This document shows, one piece after another, positions 7,526 to 15,702 of a DNA stretch of 64,000 nucleotides (position 1 is the stretch's first letter; the number at the start of each line of letters is the position of its first letter). This DNA is from a virus: positions 35,221 through 99,220 of the IMG/VR virus record IMGVR_UViG_3300044981_000152; one strand, written 5' to 3'. The notes below the pieces were generated by a model, which was not told where the DNA came from, did not search any database, and saw nothing but the letters and a program-made list of their open reading frames with translations. Position numbers and translations under genes: made by a program.

Positions 7526-7872
7526 TGCCTCACTCCTGGCACGTCGCGGTCCTGGAAGATCGGGAGGGTGTTCGGGTCGTTGCGGGACAGGTTGCCGTCC
7601 TCGTCCGGGTAGAAGATGGACGCCGGGGCCTCGGCCCTCGGCGCGCGGAGCTCGACAGCCCCGGCCACCTTCACGATGTCGTCGTTGCCGCTGAACGGCG
7701 AGACCTCGATGGTCAGCCGCAGGGTGCCCTTCTTGCCGGTCTCCCTGACGGCCGCCACGAGCTCGGCGAGGCGCGTGGCGGCCTCGTCGGCGACCAGGCC
7801 CTTGTTGACTTCGCTGAGCACGTCAGCGAAGGGCCGCACGGTGGCGGCCTGTGCTGTGTTCGTTCCTGGCAT
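7522..7872 (-). CDS. Conserved phage protein next to DUF2303, 116 aa
   Basis: Helical N-terminal half (VLSEVNKGLVADEAATRLAE) followed by GTLRLTIEVSPF and a Pro-rich tail. GGAAGGAA precedes the ATG. I have the impression that this protein usually sits beside DUF2303, suggesting they work together, but the role is unknown. Confidence 0.75.
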   Translation of the reverse strand: MPGTNTAQAATVRPFADVLSEVNKGLVADEAATRLAELVAAVRETGKKGTLRLTIEVSPFSGNDDIVKVAGAVELRAPRAEAPASIFYPDEDGNLSRNDPNTLPIFQDRDVPGVRQ

Positions 7873-7911
7873 CGTGGTTCCTTCCTCGGTGATGGTTTGG
7901 TTAGCGGGAGG

Positions 7912-8388
7912 TCAGTGGGGCGTGACTCCGGGGAGCGCGAGCTGCCCGGCGGCTTCCTGCTCGGCCGGGCTCATCGCCAGCGGCGGCGGCGGGTCATCGG
8001 GCCGGTGGAGATTGCACAGGGCGCCGTCCGGGCCGTCCTTCGCCCACCCCTCGTACGGCATCCAGTCGATGACCTGGTCGGAGGTCTCGAAGTGGATGCA
8101 GGACGGTCCTTCCTCCTCGTCGCCGAGCGTGTCACCGCAGGTTCCCTCCTGCCCGTCGGGGGCGTCGCATTCGGCGACCCAGCACGGGATGGAAAGCTCC
8201 TTCACGCGGACAGTAGCCAGCTCGGCCAGGAGTTCCGGGTCCGGGGCGCGGTCCTCGCGCAGTTCGGCCAGCGCCTTGTCCGCTTCGGCGCGCGTGACGA
8301 AGTGAGGGCTCCCGAGCCCGTCATCGTCGAAGTCGTACGGGTTCGGGTCGAGCTCGAAGCAGGGCTCCGGCAGCTGGCGGATGGTCAT
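7912..8388 (-). CDS. Hypothetical Cys-containing phage protein, 158 aa
   Basis: Begins MTIRQLPEPCFELDPNPYDF at an ATG overlapping the previous stop. The middle has CWVAECDAPDGQEGTC, then CIHF and LCNLH, a spacing that suggests a zinc ribbon. The C-terminal end is Pro-rich. Probably a small cytoplasmic early protein; function unknown. Confidence 0.7.
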   Translation of the reverse strand: MTIRQLPEPCFELDPNPYDFDDDGLGSPHFVTRAEADKALAELREDRAPDPELLAELATVRVKELSIPCWVAECDAPDGQEGTCGDTLGDEEEGPSCIHFETSDQVIDWMPYEGWAKDGPDGALCNLHRPDDPPPPLAMSPAEQEAAGQLALPGVTPH

Positions 8389-8696
8389 GATGCCGCCGCC
8401 CGACCGGCGCCGGCAAGCTCGTACAGGTGCCAGACAAGGCCGCTCATCCTCGGACAGGTGCCGACCCACCGGGCGTTATCCGGCAGCGGGTGGCCCGTGC
8501 CGAACACCTGGAAGTGACGGGCGGTCTTAGGTGCGCCGTTAGTGAACTCGGCCCAGAACTCCACCTCGTCCAGGGTGTTCCCGTTGGCGACGTGAACCGG
8601 GTCTCCGGTCAGGTCGAAGGTCCACGGCCGGTCGTCCACCGGGACCGCGTAGCGGAACATGCGCCGGAGCGGCGCTCCCTGCTCATCGGTGCTCAT
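8385..8696 (-). CDS. DUF7352-like phage protein
   Basis: Product of 103 residues: an N-terminal FRYAVPVDDRPWTFDL, a central VEFWAEF and a later HFQVFGTGHPLPDNARWVG. This order of blocks agrees with small phage proteins now grouped as DUF7352, as I recall them. The start ATG at 8696 overlaps the upstream stop. Biochemical function is not known. Confidence 0.7.
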   Translation of the reverse strand: MSTDEQGAPLRRMFRYAVPVDDRPWTFDLTGDPVHVANGNTLDEVEFWAEFTNGAPKTARHFQVFGTGHPLPDNARWVGTCPRMSGLVWHLYELAGAGRAAAS

Positions 8697-9100
8697 TGGC
8701 GTGTCCCTTTCTCGTCGGTGCCTCTTTCGCGCTTGTGCCGCACTGAGTGAATCTCCGGCTCCGGGCACTCGCACGGATCACCGATGCAGGAGGCGTGGCG
8801 GCCGTCGCGGCAGTCCGGATCGAGCAGCGGGCCCGCTCCGACCGCCTCCAGGTCCCGCGGCGGCTCGCCGATGAGGGCCGAGAACCAGCAGGAGGTTCCG
8901 TCCGGCCCCGTGCAGGCGGCCTCGGTGCGGTCGGCGAGCGCGCAGATCCTCTCCCGTTCGGCGGCCCGCATGAAAGGCGCAGCGGCGAGAAGGGCGGCCT
9001 CCAGCTCGTCGCGGGGGAACGGCTGGCCGGTGACGCGGAAAGCGCTGAACGCCTCATCGGCCGCCTCGTAAGCGCCGGCGGGCAGCGAGTCCTCAGCCAT
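8693..9100 (-). CDS. Hypothetical Cys-rich protein, 135 aa
   Basis: N-terminal helical region (MAEDSLPAGAYEAADEAF) followed by a C-terminal part with CIGDPCECPEPE and CRDGRHASC, likely metal-binding. The ATG at 9100 gives an 8-nt overlap with the upstream gene; an ATG at 9142 is less likely because it would overlap by 50 nt. Family not recognised. Confidence 0.65.
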   Translation of the reverse strand: MAEDSLPAGAYEAADEAFSAFRVTGQPFPRDELEAALLAAAPFMRAAERERICALADRTEAACTGPDGTSCWFSALIGEPPRDLEAVGAGPLLDPDCRDGRHASCIGDPCECPEPEIHSVRHKRERGTDEKGTRQ

Positions 9101-9434
9101 TCGGGGCCTCCCCTTCGTCGGTGCGCTCTTGATCTTGCTCATCGCGTCCGATCACCTGCCGTACGGCCTCAGCGAGATCCTCCGGCCAGCCTCCGGCCGG
9201 GTAGTGCGCCATCCAGCCGTCAACAACCTCGCGAACCTGGGCCTTCAGGTCTGCGACGGCCCGGGCGGCGACAGCGGAGCCGATCCTCATGTCCAGTTCC
9301 CGCTGTTCCGGGTGGCGTTCCTCCCACGGGAGCATCAGGAATCCCGGCCGGTCCTTCAGGGCGGAGCGCTCGGCTTCGAAGTCGCGGCGGACCTGGTGGA
9401 CGACCTGGCCGAGCGGTTCGCGGGGGTCGCTCAT
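9093..9434 (-). CDS. Hypothetical helical protein, 113 aa
   Basis: Begins MSDPREPLGQVVHQVRRDF; almost entirely predicted alpha-helix by eye, with charged heptad-like stretches and a Trp-Gly-rich break (GWMAHYPAGGWPEDLAE). ATGA overlap with the upstream gene. No Cys cluster or catalytic motif. Confidence 0.65.
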   Translation of the reverse strand: MSDPREPLGQVVHQVRRDFEAERSALKDRPGFLMLPWEERHPEQRELDMRIGSAVAARAVADLKAQVREVVDGWMAHYPAGGWPEDLAEAVRQVIGRDEQDQERTDEGEAPNG

Positions 9435-9673
9435 TGCCCAGCCTCCTGCTCGGGCCGGTCGACCGGCCCGACCGTGATCCACCTCACCGAGTTACACCCA
9501 TCGCACGTGAACGCGACCTCGCGGGGTTCGGTGATCTGGTCTGCGTCGGCGATGATGTAGACGATGCTTGTGCCGCAGTCGCAGCCGAGTTCGATGCCCG
9601 GCCCGCCCTCCGTGGATACCGGGTTGGCCCATAGCAGGCTGCGGGGCGGCGGGACGTAATCGTTGTCAGCCAT
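9431..9673 (-). CDS. Small zinc-ribbon protein, 80 aa
   Basis: Carries GCDCGTS and TCDGCNSVRW, two C-x-C/C-x2-C knuckles with 25-30 residues between them, as in rubredoxin-like zinc ribbons. It overlaps neighbours at both ends. Role unknown. Confidence 0.7.
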   Translation of the reverse strand: MADNDYVPPPRSLLWANPVSTEGGPGIELGCDCGTSIVYIIADADQITEPREVAFTCDGCNSVRWITVGPVDRPEQEAGQ

Positions 9674-9917
9674 TTCCGTCCCTCGGGTCCGCCTCGGTAC
9701 CGTCCGCGTAGAGCACCCTGACGGGCGTGGTGTCCGGATTGTGGCCGGACAGGATCAGCAGGCAGGCGAAGCACACGCCCTCATCCGGGCCGGGATTGGG
9801 CGCGTCCCAGCCGTAATAGTCGTCCTCCGGCGTGCACTGGTAGGTGCGCTTGCAGCGACTGCATGTCACCTGCTGCCACTGGAGCGCCTCGTTCAGGTCC
9901 ATGGCGGGCTCAGCCAT
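9666..9917 (-). CDS. Small zinc-ribbon protein, 83 aa
   Basis: Two cysteine knuckles, CSRCKRTYQC and CFACLL, separated by about 24 residues, form a classic zinc-ribbon layout. An 8-nt overlap joins it to the upstream gene. Second of four neighbouring small zinc proteins; possible DNA or protein binding, not shown. Confidence 0.7.
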   Translation of the reverse strand: MAEPAMDLNEALQWQQVTCSRCKRTYQCTPEDDYYGWDAPNPGPDEGVCFACLLILSGHNPDTTPVRVLYADGTEADPRDGNG

Positions 9918-10188
9918 GATCCGCCCCTTCGTCGCTGCGATCTTCCGGTCCTGTCCCGGTGATGGCCAGGATCTCCTGAGCTAGGTGAGGGCAGCAGGAC
10001 CCCGGCAGCTCAAGGTGCCCCCGGCAGTGGGACGTGATGGTGGCCAGCTTGCGCTCAGCGGCCAGTGCCCGGTCCAGGGTCCGTTCCAGCACTCCGTCAT
10101 GCAGGCATGCGGGGCACAGCCGGGTGACCGCGTTACCGGCACCGGCGAGGTCTTCGCGGGCTGTCTCCGGGTCCATGTCAGCGCTCAT
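9910..10188 (-). CDS. Hypothetical Cys/His protein, 92 aa
   Basis: Contains LCPACLHDGVLE, then HCRGHLELPGSCCPHL, so a zinc site is possible. N-terminus is acidic. Its ATG overlaps the stop of the upstream gene. Unknown function; part of the same zinc-protein run. Confidence 0.65.
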   Translation of the reverse strand: MSADMDPETAREDLAGAGNAVTRLCPACLHDGVLERTLDRALAAERKLATITSHCRGHLELPGSCCPHLAQEILAITGTGPEDRSDEGADHG

Positions 10189-10385
10189 GCTGCGCTCCTA
10201 GCCGCTGGCCACCCGGCCGCCTCCGCATCCCACCAGCAGTACCAGGTGTGACCGCAGACCGCGCAGCCGTAGGAAGCTCGCAGGCTCCCGCGGTCCTCAA
10301 CGGGATCGCCGAGGGGCAGCGCTACCGGGGCATCGCCGGGGAAGCACTCGGGGCAGGCGTCGGCCAGGGTCGAGGGCGTGCTCAT
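10185..10385 (-). CDS. Small zinc-ribbon protein, 66 aa
   Basis: Begins MSTPSTLADACPECFPGDA and ends with CAVCGHTWYCWW, giving two C-x2-C knuckles about 35 residues apart. The ATG at 10385 overlaps the dnaB-like stop, indicating coupled translation with the helicase. Unknown role. Confidence 0.7.
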   Translation of the reverse strand: MSTPSTLADACPECFPGDAPVALPLGDPVEDRGSLRASYGCAVCGHTWYCWWDAEAAGWPAARSAA

Positions 10386-11752
10386 GCGGCACGCTCCAGT
10401 CCGCCCGAGGGGCTCCAAGGGCGGTACAGGCTGGTGCACCTCGCGTAGTGGCCCTGGAAAGCCAGCGTCACCGTGGCCTGCGCGCCCTGCCTGTTCTTCG
10501 CCACGATCAGGTCGATCTCCCCGGCCCGCGGCGACTCGCGCTCGTAAGCGTCCTCGCGGTACAGCAGGATCACGATGGACGAGTCCTGCTCAACCGAGCC
10601 CGACTCGCGGAGATCGGCGAGCAGCGGCCGGTGGTCGGAGCGCATCTCCGGGCCGCGGTTAAGCTGGCTGCCGACCATGACGGGAACCTCGAACTCCTTG
10701 GCCAGCAGCTTGATGCCGCGGGAGATCTCCGACACCTCGGCCTGCCGGGACTCGGTTTTGCCGGCCGAGGTCATGAGCTGGAGGTAGTCGACGACGACCA
10801 GGCCGGCCGGCGTCCCGGCCCGCCGCATGGATCGCAGCTCCGACCTGATGCCCTGCACCGTCAGGTACGGATCGTCGTTGATCATCAGGTGCGGGCATGC
10901 GGCCAGCTTTCCGTACGCTCCCGCGATCCGGTCCCAGTCGCCGTCATCCAGGCTCGCGCCGCGGATACGGTGAAGGCCGACGCCGCCCTCGGCGGCCAGC
11001 AAGCGCTCCGTGCATTCCTGCCCGGACATCTCCAGGCTGGCGAACAAGACCGGGATGCCAGCCGTCAGGGCCGCATGCGCGGCAACGTTGAACATGACGG
11101 TGGTCTTGCCGACCGAGGGCCGCGCCCCCACGGTGACCATCTCCCCCGGCTGGAAGCCCAGGATCACCTCATCCAGGTCCCGCCACCCCGACATCACCCC
11201 GGAGGCCGCGTCCGGGCCTTTCTCGATCCGCTCGAGGGCCGGGGTGGCGAGGGTGGCGATGCTGCATGCCCGCGTCGCGGCCGAGCGGCCCGTGGCCTCG
11301 TCCAGTGCGCGGTATGCGGCCTCGATCCGCTGCGGTATCTCGTCGGCGTCGATATCCAGCGCCCACCCGTACTGCCCGATCCGGGTACCCGCCTCGATCA
11401 GGCCCCGGAGCGCGGCGTACTTGGCGACGATCCGGGCGTAGTACCCGGCGTTCGCCGCAGTCGGCACCGACGCTATGAGGGTGTGGATGTACGGGGCACC
11501 CCCGACCTTTCCGAGCCGGCGTGTCGCCTGGAGATGGTCAGCGACCGTGATCGCGTCGACCGGGCCGCCGCGGGCCTGGAGCTCGAGGATCGCTTCGTGG
11601 ATGACCTGATGCGCCGGCAGGGAATGATCCGAGGGGCGCATCACCTCAGCCACGTCGGCGAGGGCTTCCTTCGACAGCAGCATGCCGCCGAGGACGCACT
11701 GTTCCGCCGCGAGGTCGTGCGGGGGCACGCGCTCGAAGTCGTCGTCGTTCAT
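10382..11752 (-). CDS. dnaB: Replicative DNA helicase (DnaB family)
   Basis: Unwinds the replication fork 5' to 3' as a hexamer. Product of 456 residues: the N-terminal DnaB domain (about 10-110, HDLAAEQCVLGGML), a linker, then the RecA-like domain with Walker A GARPSVGKT (209-217), Walker B VVVDYLQL (319-326), the SQLNR block (362-366) and DLRESGSVEQD (380-390). Length is normal for DnaB. The start at 11752 overlaps the upstream helicase-loader stop by 4 nt. Together with the loader and initiator it forms a lambda O/P-like replication set that also brings its own helicase. Confidence 0.95.
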   Translation of the reverse strand: MNDDDFERVPPHDLAAEQCVLGGMLLSKEALADVAEVMRPSDHSLPAHQVIHEAILELQARGGPVDAITVADHLQATRRLGKVGGAPYIHTLIASVPTAANAGYYARIVAKYAALRGLIEAGTRIGQYGWALDIDADEIPQRIEAAYRALDEATGRSAATRACSIATLATPALERIEKGPDAASGVMSGWRDLDEVILGFQPGEMVTVGARPSVGKTTVMFNVAAHAALTAGIPVLFASLEMSGQECTERLLAAEGGVGLHRIRGASLDDGDWDRIAGAYGKLAACPHLMINDDPYLTVQGIRSELRSMRRAGTPAGLVVVDYLQLMTSAGKTESRQAEVSEISRGIKLLAKEFEVPVMVGSQLNRGPEMRSDHRPLLADLRESGSVEQDSSIVILLYREDAYERESPRAGEIDLIVAKNRQGAQATVTLAFQGHYARCTSLYRPWSPSGGLERAA

Positions 11753-12483
11753 GCGCCCGGCTTCCTGCGGTCGGTGCCGGTCATCGCGACCACCTCGCAC
11801 ATTTCCGCGAGGCGGCTGGCGGCACGCTCCCCGATCTGGTCAGCCAGCTTCGAGGGGGGCAGGTTGCTGGTGACGATCAGCGGCAGGCAGTTGGCGTAGC
11901 GATGGTCGATGACGGAGTAGACCCGTTCCTGCGTCCACTCCGATGGCTTCTCCGCGCCGATGTCATCGATGACGAGCAGGGCAGCGCGCTGGCAGTCGCG
12001 GATGGTCTGCACGGCGGCATCGCCGGGGCGCAGGTCGTCTAGCAGGTCGGTCAGGCGGGTGAAGATGACGTTCGGGGCGGTGCGGGCGGCAGGCCCTCCC
12101 CAGTCCACTGCCGGGGGTTCCTCGCCGTGCGGCCTGACGCCGGTCGCCTGACACCAGGCGGCGAGGGCCATCCATGCGGTGTGGGTCTTGCCTGTCCCGA
12201 CCTGGCCCGCGAGGTACAGGCCCTGCGCCTTCCTGCCCCGCGATGCCCACTCCGCGGTGGCGGCGGGGATCTCGACGGGGGCGCGGAACCTCGGCGGGGT
12301 GAAGCACAGGATCGCCTCGGCAAGTTGTTCCCTCGCGCAGTGCGGGCACTCTGCCGAGGCCGGGTAGTCGCCGCGCTCGTCATGGCGGATCACCGTAGCC
12401 CACTTGCCGTCGCCTCTGCACTCGGCTGATACCGCGTCCGGGAAGAACCCGGACAGGTCGCCGTGGTTCTGCTTACCAGCCAC
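11749..12483 (-). CDS. DnaC/IstB-like helicase loader ATPase
   Basis: AAA+ ATPase expected to load the DnaB helicase onto the origin. Residues 22-50 hold a possible zinc site (CRGD... CPHCA); Walker A is GQVGTGKT (93-100) and Walker B LLVIDDIG (169-176); the C-terminal part has the SNLPP sensor block. I chose GTG at 12483 with AGGAG 7 nt upstream, giving 244 residues, close to DnaC/DnaI size. An ATG at 12498 is possible. The reading frame further upstream is Arg/Ser/Pro-rich and is antisense-like noise. Overlaps the initiator gene by 11 nt. Confidence 0.88.
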   Translation of the reverse strand: MAGKQNHGDLSGFFPDAVSAECRGDGKWATVIRHDERGDYPASAECPHCAREQLAEAILCFTPPRFRAPVEIPAATAEWASRGRKAQGLYLAGQVGTGKTHTAWMALAAWCQATGVRPHGEEPPAVDWGGPAARTAPNVIFTRLTDLLDDLRPGDAAVQTIRDCQRAALLVIDDIGAEKPSEWTQERVYSVIDHRYANCLPLIVTSNLPPSKLADQIGERAASRLAEMCEVVAMTGTDRRKPGA

Positions 12484-13375
12484 CGTGGTACTCCTCATCG
12501 CTGTAGTTCGCCTGCTTGATGCCGGCCGGGGCCTGCGGCTGCGGAGGCGGCGTGTCTTCGTCCAGCCAGCACTTCTTGTTGAGCCACGTGGCGGGGTACT
12601 TGCCGTAACCCCGAAGCACCTGCGGGTCGTCGCAGTACCGCTTGACGGCCTCAAGGAGCACCTGCGGGTCGGCCCCCTCGCGGATCGCCTTCGCGTATGC
12701 CGTCTCGGCGTCGCCGGGTGCCTTGTGGACCGGGTAGGCGGCGTACCACTCGGCGAACTGCGGGTCGGTCGCCTTCTGGCCTGCCGGGCGTCCGCGTTTA
12801 GGCTTTGCCGCTTGCGGGGGGTGCCCGTTGGCTCCGGCATCGAAGAGAGCGCCGTCGCCGGATTTTGCGGGAGTAGATCTCTCCGTAGGAGAGATCTTTA
12901 CTTCCTGTTCTCTTCCTGTTCCGGGTGCAGATTCTGCGGGGGGGTGGTGCAGATCTTGCGGGGGCGCAGGATTTGCGGGGGGTGCAGATTCTGCGGGGTT
13001 CTGACTTGTGGCCTGCGGTGATGCCTGACCCCGCAAATCCTGCGGGGGTGCAGTATTTTCGGGGTGCAGATTCTGCGGGGGTGCAGATTCTGCGGGGGTG
13101 CGGGTATTTATGCGGTAGAGGTTGCAGCCTTTCGGCCCGGCGTTGTACCGGACCTCCAGTTCGCCGAGTTTCACCAGTTCGGCCAGGGCGGTCTGCACGG
13201 CGCGCTCACTCAGCCCGGTCTTGCTGGCCAACTCGGCGTTGCTCGGCCATGCCCAGCCCGGGTACGGGCCGTCGCCCTTCTCGCGGATGGCCCATGCGAC
13301 CCGCAGCAGCACCAGCTTCGCGCTGTGCCGGGACCTGGAATGGTCCCAGACCCACTCGCTGACGCTGATGGCCAC
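12473..13375 (-). CDS. Replication initiator, winged-helix N-terminus with repeat linker
   Basis: First gene of the replication set. Residues 1-90 form a winged helix (WPSNAELASKTGLSERAVQTAL), like lambda O and DnaD-type initiators. Residues 93-150 are a low-complexity linker made of repeated PAESAPP and PPQDLH units, encoded by DNA repeats. Residues about 205-265 form a compact helical domain (WYAAYPVHKAPGDAETAYAK) that may contact the loader. Start is GTG at 13375. The order initiator, loader, helicase is the typical replisome-organiser layout. The role of origin binding is inferred from this layout. Confidence 0.82.
   Translation of the reverse strand: MAISVSEWVWDHSRSRHSAKLVLLRVAWAIREKGDGPYPGWAWPSNAELASKTGLSERAVQTALAELVKLGELEVRYNAGPKGCNLYRINTRTPAESAPPQNLHPENTAPPQDLRGQASPQATSQNPAESAPPANPAPPQDLHHPPAESAPGTGREQEVKISPTERSTPAKSGDGALFDAGANGHPPQAAKPKRGRPAGQKATDPQFAEWYAAYPVHKAPGDAETAYAKAIREGADPQVLLEAVKRYCDDPQVLRGYGKYPATWLNKKCWLDEDTPPPQPQAPAGIKQANYSDEEYHGGW
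12925..13118. repeat. Iteron-like repeats inside the initiator gene, candidate origin
   Basis: About eight to nine copies of a 17-bp unit, consensus GTGCAGATTCTGCGGGG, at 12925, 12947, 12964 (variant), 12982, 13030 (variant), 13048 (variant), 13064, 13081 and a decayed copy near 13098. The core GCAGATTCTGC is a perfect dyad. The copies are in two groups split by 31 bp. Lambda ori has iterons with internal dyads placed between the two domains of gene O; this is the same architecture, so a replication origin is the leading reading. Confidence 0.7.
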
Positions 13376-13438
13376 CCGTGGCCGCCTTCCCGATCACGCC
13401 CTCACGATTCCTGTCGCTCATGCTCTCCATACTGTACT

Positions 13439-13444
13439 ATCATA
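13439..13444 (-). promoter_or_regulatory. Candidate -10 box for the replication operon
   Basis: TATGAT on the minus strand, 64 nt before the initiator start, within CTATCATAG, a 9-nt palindrome on the plus strand. The -35 region 16-17 nt upstream is weak (TTATTC-like). The overlapping plus-strand TACTAT could serve the divergent small HTH gene. Assigned by sequence match only. Confidence 0.4.
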
Positions 13445-13484
13445 GCGGAGAACGTGAGGGAATAATGTAGCGGAGGTCCCCGCC

Positions 13485-13766
13485 GTGGATCAACTGGAAC
13501 TGCCAGCCTGGTGTGGCATCATGGATTCCATGGGCGTCACACCGGAGATGCGCGCCCGGCTGACGAAGGCCGGCCGCAACTACACGCGCGCCAAGGAGGC
13601 GTTCGACGCTGCCCGCGGCGAGCTGGTCGGGGCCATCATCGACGCGCGCAAGGATGGCACCCTCATCGAGGACATCGCGGGCCTGGTGCCGTACCGGCAG
13701 ACGCAGGTGAACCGCGTTCTTGAGGCGGCGGGCCTGACCGAGAAGCGCTCCAAGCCGGAGTCCTGA
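13485..13766 (+). CDS. Small HTH-like regulator, 93 aa
   Basis: The only plus-strand gene within the early region. It starts with GTG after GGAGG at 8 nt; internal ATGs at 13521 and 13530 are alternatives. A helical N-terminal half (RARLTKAGRNYTRAKEAFDA) leads into IEDIAGLVPYRQTQVNRVL, which looks like a helix-turn-helix. It is divergent from the replication operon, so it may regulate that promoter. The family resembles short actinobacterial phage regulators, but this is pattern-based. Confidence 0.65.
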   Translation: MDQLELPAWCGIMDSMGVTPEMRARLTKAGRNYTRAKEAFDAARGELVGAIIDARKDGTLIEDIAGLVPYRQTQVNRVLEAAGLTEKRSKPES

Positions 13767-13830
13767 GCTTCCGCCTCCTGACCCGTCCCACAAGACACCC
13801 ATAACGCCGCTCCCCTCATCGCCCGGCCGG

Positions 13831-15702
13831 TCACGCTGCACGCTCCAGGTCCGCACCGGTGATCGCCTCGACCAGCGCCGAGATGATGACCTCCGCCACC
13901 GGCGGCGTAACAGCGTTGCCGTACTGGCGCACCTTCTCGCGCTTGCTGCCGAGCACCTGATAGGCCGCGCCGAACGCCATGGCCGCGCCGATCTCGCCGG
14001 GCTCCAGCATCCGGAACAGCACGTCCTCGACGCTGACGGCGGCACTGGCGAGCGCCCAGCGGTCGGTTGCGGTGATGGCTCCCACGGGCTCGGCCGCGGT
14101 CCTGGCCACGCCCGTGCCGTAGTACGGCATGAGCAGGTGGGCCAGGTGCTCCCAGGTGATCAGCGACTGATGACCTGCCGTGGTGAGGGTACGGAACGGC
14201 TCGCTGGCCGGGGTGGACATCTGCCCCTGATCACCCCGCGCCGTGTTGTTCCGCATGATCATCGCCAGGCCGGGCGGCGAGATGAGCGCGTGGTGGGCAC
14301 CGGAGGCGCTGACCGTGCTTATCGGCCCGGTTACCGGCTGCGCGTCCATGTTGCCGCGCATGACGGCGATGAACGGCGGCACGGCAAGCCCGGTCTCGGC
14401 TCTGGCCGTCTGGGTCCGCATCGGGTCAGACGCCGGGAGCGCTTCCTTGCCCTCGCGGCCCTCGACGGGGACGAGCATCGGCGCCTGCGTGACGAGCCCG
14501 TGATTGCCCCCGTCCGCGACCACCGTGGCCAGCGGTTCAGTCTCGGCCAGGATTGAGCGGTTGCGCCCGGAGCGCAGCGGCACCAGGAACGGCGGCGTCA
14601 CGAGCCCGAACGGCTGGCTTGACGCGGTGAGGGATGCGAGCGGCTCGGTCACGGCCGACGTGCGCAGGTCATCCTGGCCGCCGCGGTTGACAGTCAGGAA
14701 CGGCGGGCACGCCAGCGCCTTCGTCGCCGTGGCGGTCTGCGTCGTCAGCGGCTCGTCGACCGGCCATGTCCGGACACCCGGCCGCCGCTCGAACGTGTTC
14801 CCCGCGGCCTCCAGCGTGATCGGCCGCGCGTACCGCTTCAGGCCGGCCTCGATCCGCGCGATCGTCTTCGGCTTCAGCGGGACCGCACGGTCCCCGATCC
14901 GGATTCCGGCGAGGGACCAGTCGATGGCCGCAGCCGCCGGCATCGCCGCAGGCTCCACGACCTGGCTGCATGAGACGCGCGGGCAGCGGTAGACGTACTG
15001 CTGCCGGTAGCGGCCCATGTCGCTGCCCGCGCGCTTCCACCACTGCACCGCGGCCACCGCCTGCTCGCACGACGGGCACCAGGCCAGCGGGCGCAGCCAC
15101 CGGTCCCAGTCGGGGTCACGGCCGAGCGATGCCGACCAGTAGGCCAGGTACAGCCGGTCCCTGGACTGCGGCGCGTACGGCGTGACCAGCGGCCGGGCGT
15201 GCATCGAGTTGATCGCGATCAGCCGCGTCCGGTAGCCCAGGTTCGCGATCGAGGCGACCCATTCCCGCCACGCGGTCCACGCCCGGACATCGGTAACGTT
15301 CTCGACCACCCCGGCCAGCACCGGCCGGCCGCGCAGCTGCATCGCCTCCAGGTACCGGGGTACGTCCCACATCAGGGAGCGGGACCGGTCGGTGGCCTCA
15401 TCGGGCAGCGTCTCCCCGAACAAGTCAGGCTGCTTGTCGTAGTCGCGGCGCTGGCCGCGGGCCACGGACCAGGTAGGGCACTCCGGCGATGCCCAGAACA
15501 GGTCACCGGCGGGGAACTTCTCCACGTCGGCGTCGTGCAGGTCGCCCTGGTAATGCTCGGTGGCGGGGAAGTTGAGCGCGTGCGACTCGATCGCGCGGGC
15601 CCAGTGGTTCGCCGCTAGCCGCGCGGTGACGCCGGGGACCGCTGTCGCGCCCTGGCTGCTGCCGCCGGCGCCGCAGAAGAAATCGATCAGGGTCAGGCTC
15701 AC
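13831..15702 (-). CDS. DNA (cytosine-5)-methyltransferase with expanded repeat region
   Basis: Transfers a methyl group from SAM to C5 of cytosine in DNA, probably to protect phage DNA or change its recognition. Motif I is FFCGAGGSSQG (8-18), motif IV with the catalytic Cys is ASPECPTWS (71-79), motif VI is ENV (134-136) and motif X is QYGNAVTPP (593-601). Cys pairs at 209-212 and 240-245 could bind zinc. Residues 317-550 consist of about seven repeats of 32-42 residues, each starting EPL/DPM/GPI and ending near HGLV. With 623 residues it is much longer than a typical M.HhaI-like enzyme. No cognate endonuclease is seen. Confidence 0.92.
   Translation of the reverse strand: MSLTLIDFFCGAGGSSQGATAVPGVTARLAANHWARAIESHALNFPATEHYQGDLHDADVEKFPAGDLFWASPECPTWSVARGQRRDYDKQPDLFGETLPDEATDRSRSLMWDVPRYLEAMQLRGRPVLAGVVENVTDVRAWTAWREWVASIANLGYRTRLIAINSMHARPLVTPYAPQSRDRLYLAYWSASLGRDPDWDRWLRPLAWCPSCEQAVAAVQWWKRAGSDMGRYRQQYVYRCPRVSCSQVVEPAAMPAAAAIDWSLAGIRIGDRAVPLKPKTIARIEAGLKRYARPITLEAAGNTFERRPGVRTWPVDEPLTTQTATATKALACPPFLTVNRGGQDDLRTSAVTEPLASLTASSQPFGLVTPPFLVPLRSGRNRSILAETEPLATVVADGGNHGLVTQAPMLVPVEGREGKEALPASDPMRTQTARAETGLAVPPFIAVMRGNMDAQPVTGPISTVSASGAHHALISPPGLAMIMRNNTARGDQGQMSTPASEPFRTLTTAGHQSLITWEHLAHLLMPYYGTGVARTAAEPVGAITATDRWALASAAVSVEDVLFRMLEPGEIGAAMAFGAAYQVLGSKREKVRQYGNAVTPPVAEVIISALVEAITGADLERAA

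Noticed and set aside
12925-13118. CRISPR array
   Set aside because: The repeats are 17 bp, adjoin each other without uniform spacers and lie within a coding frame.
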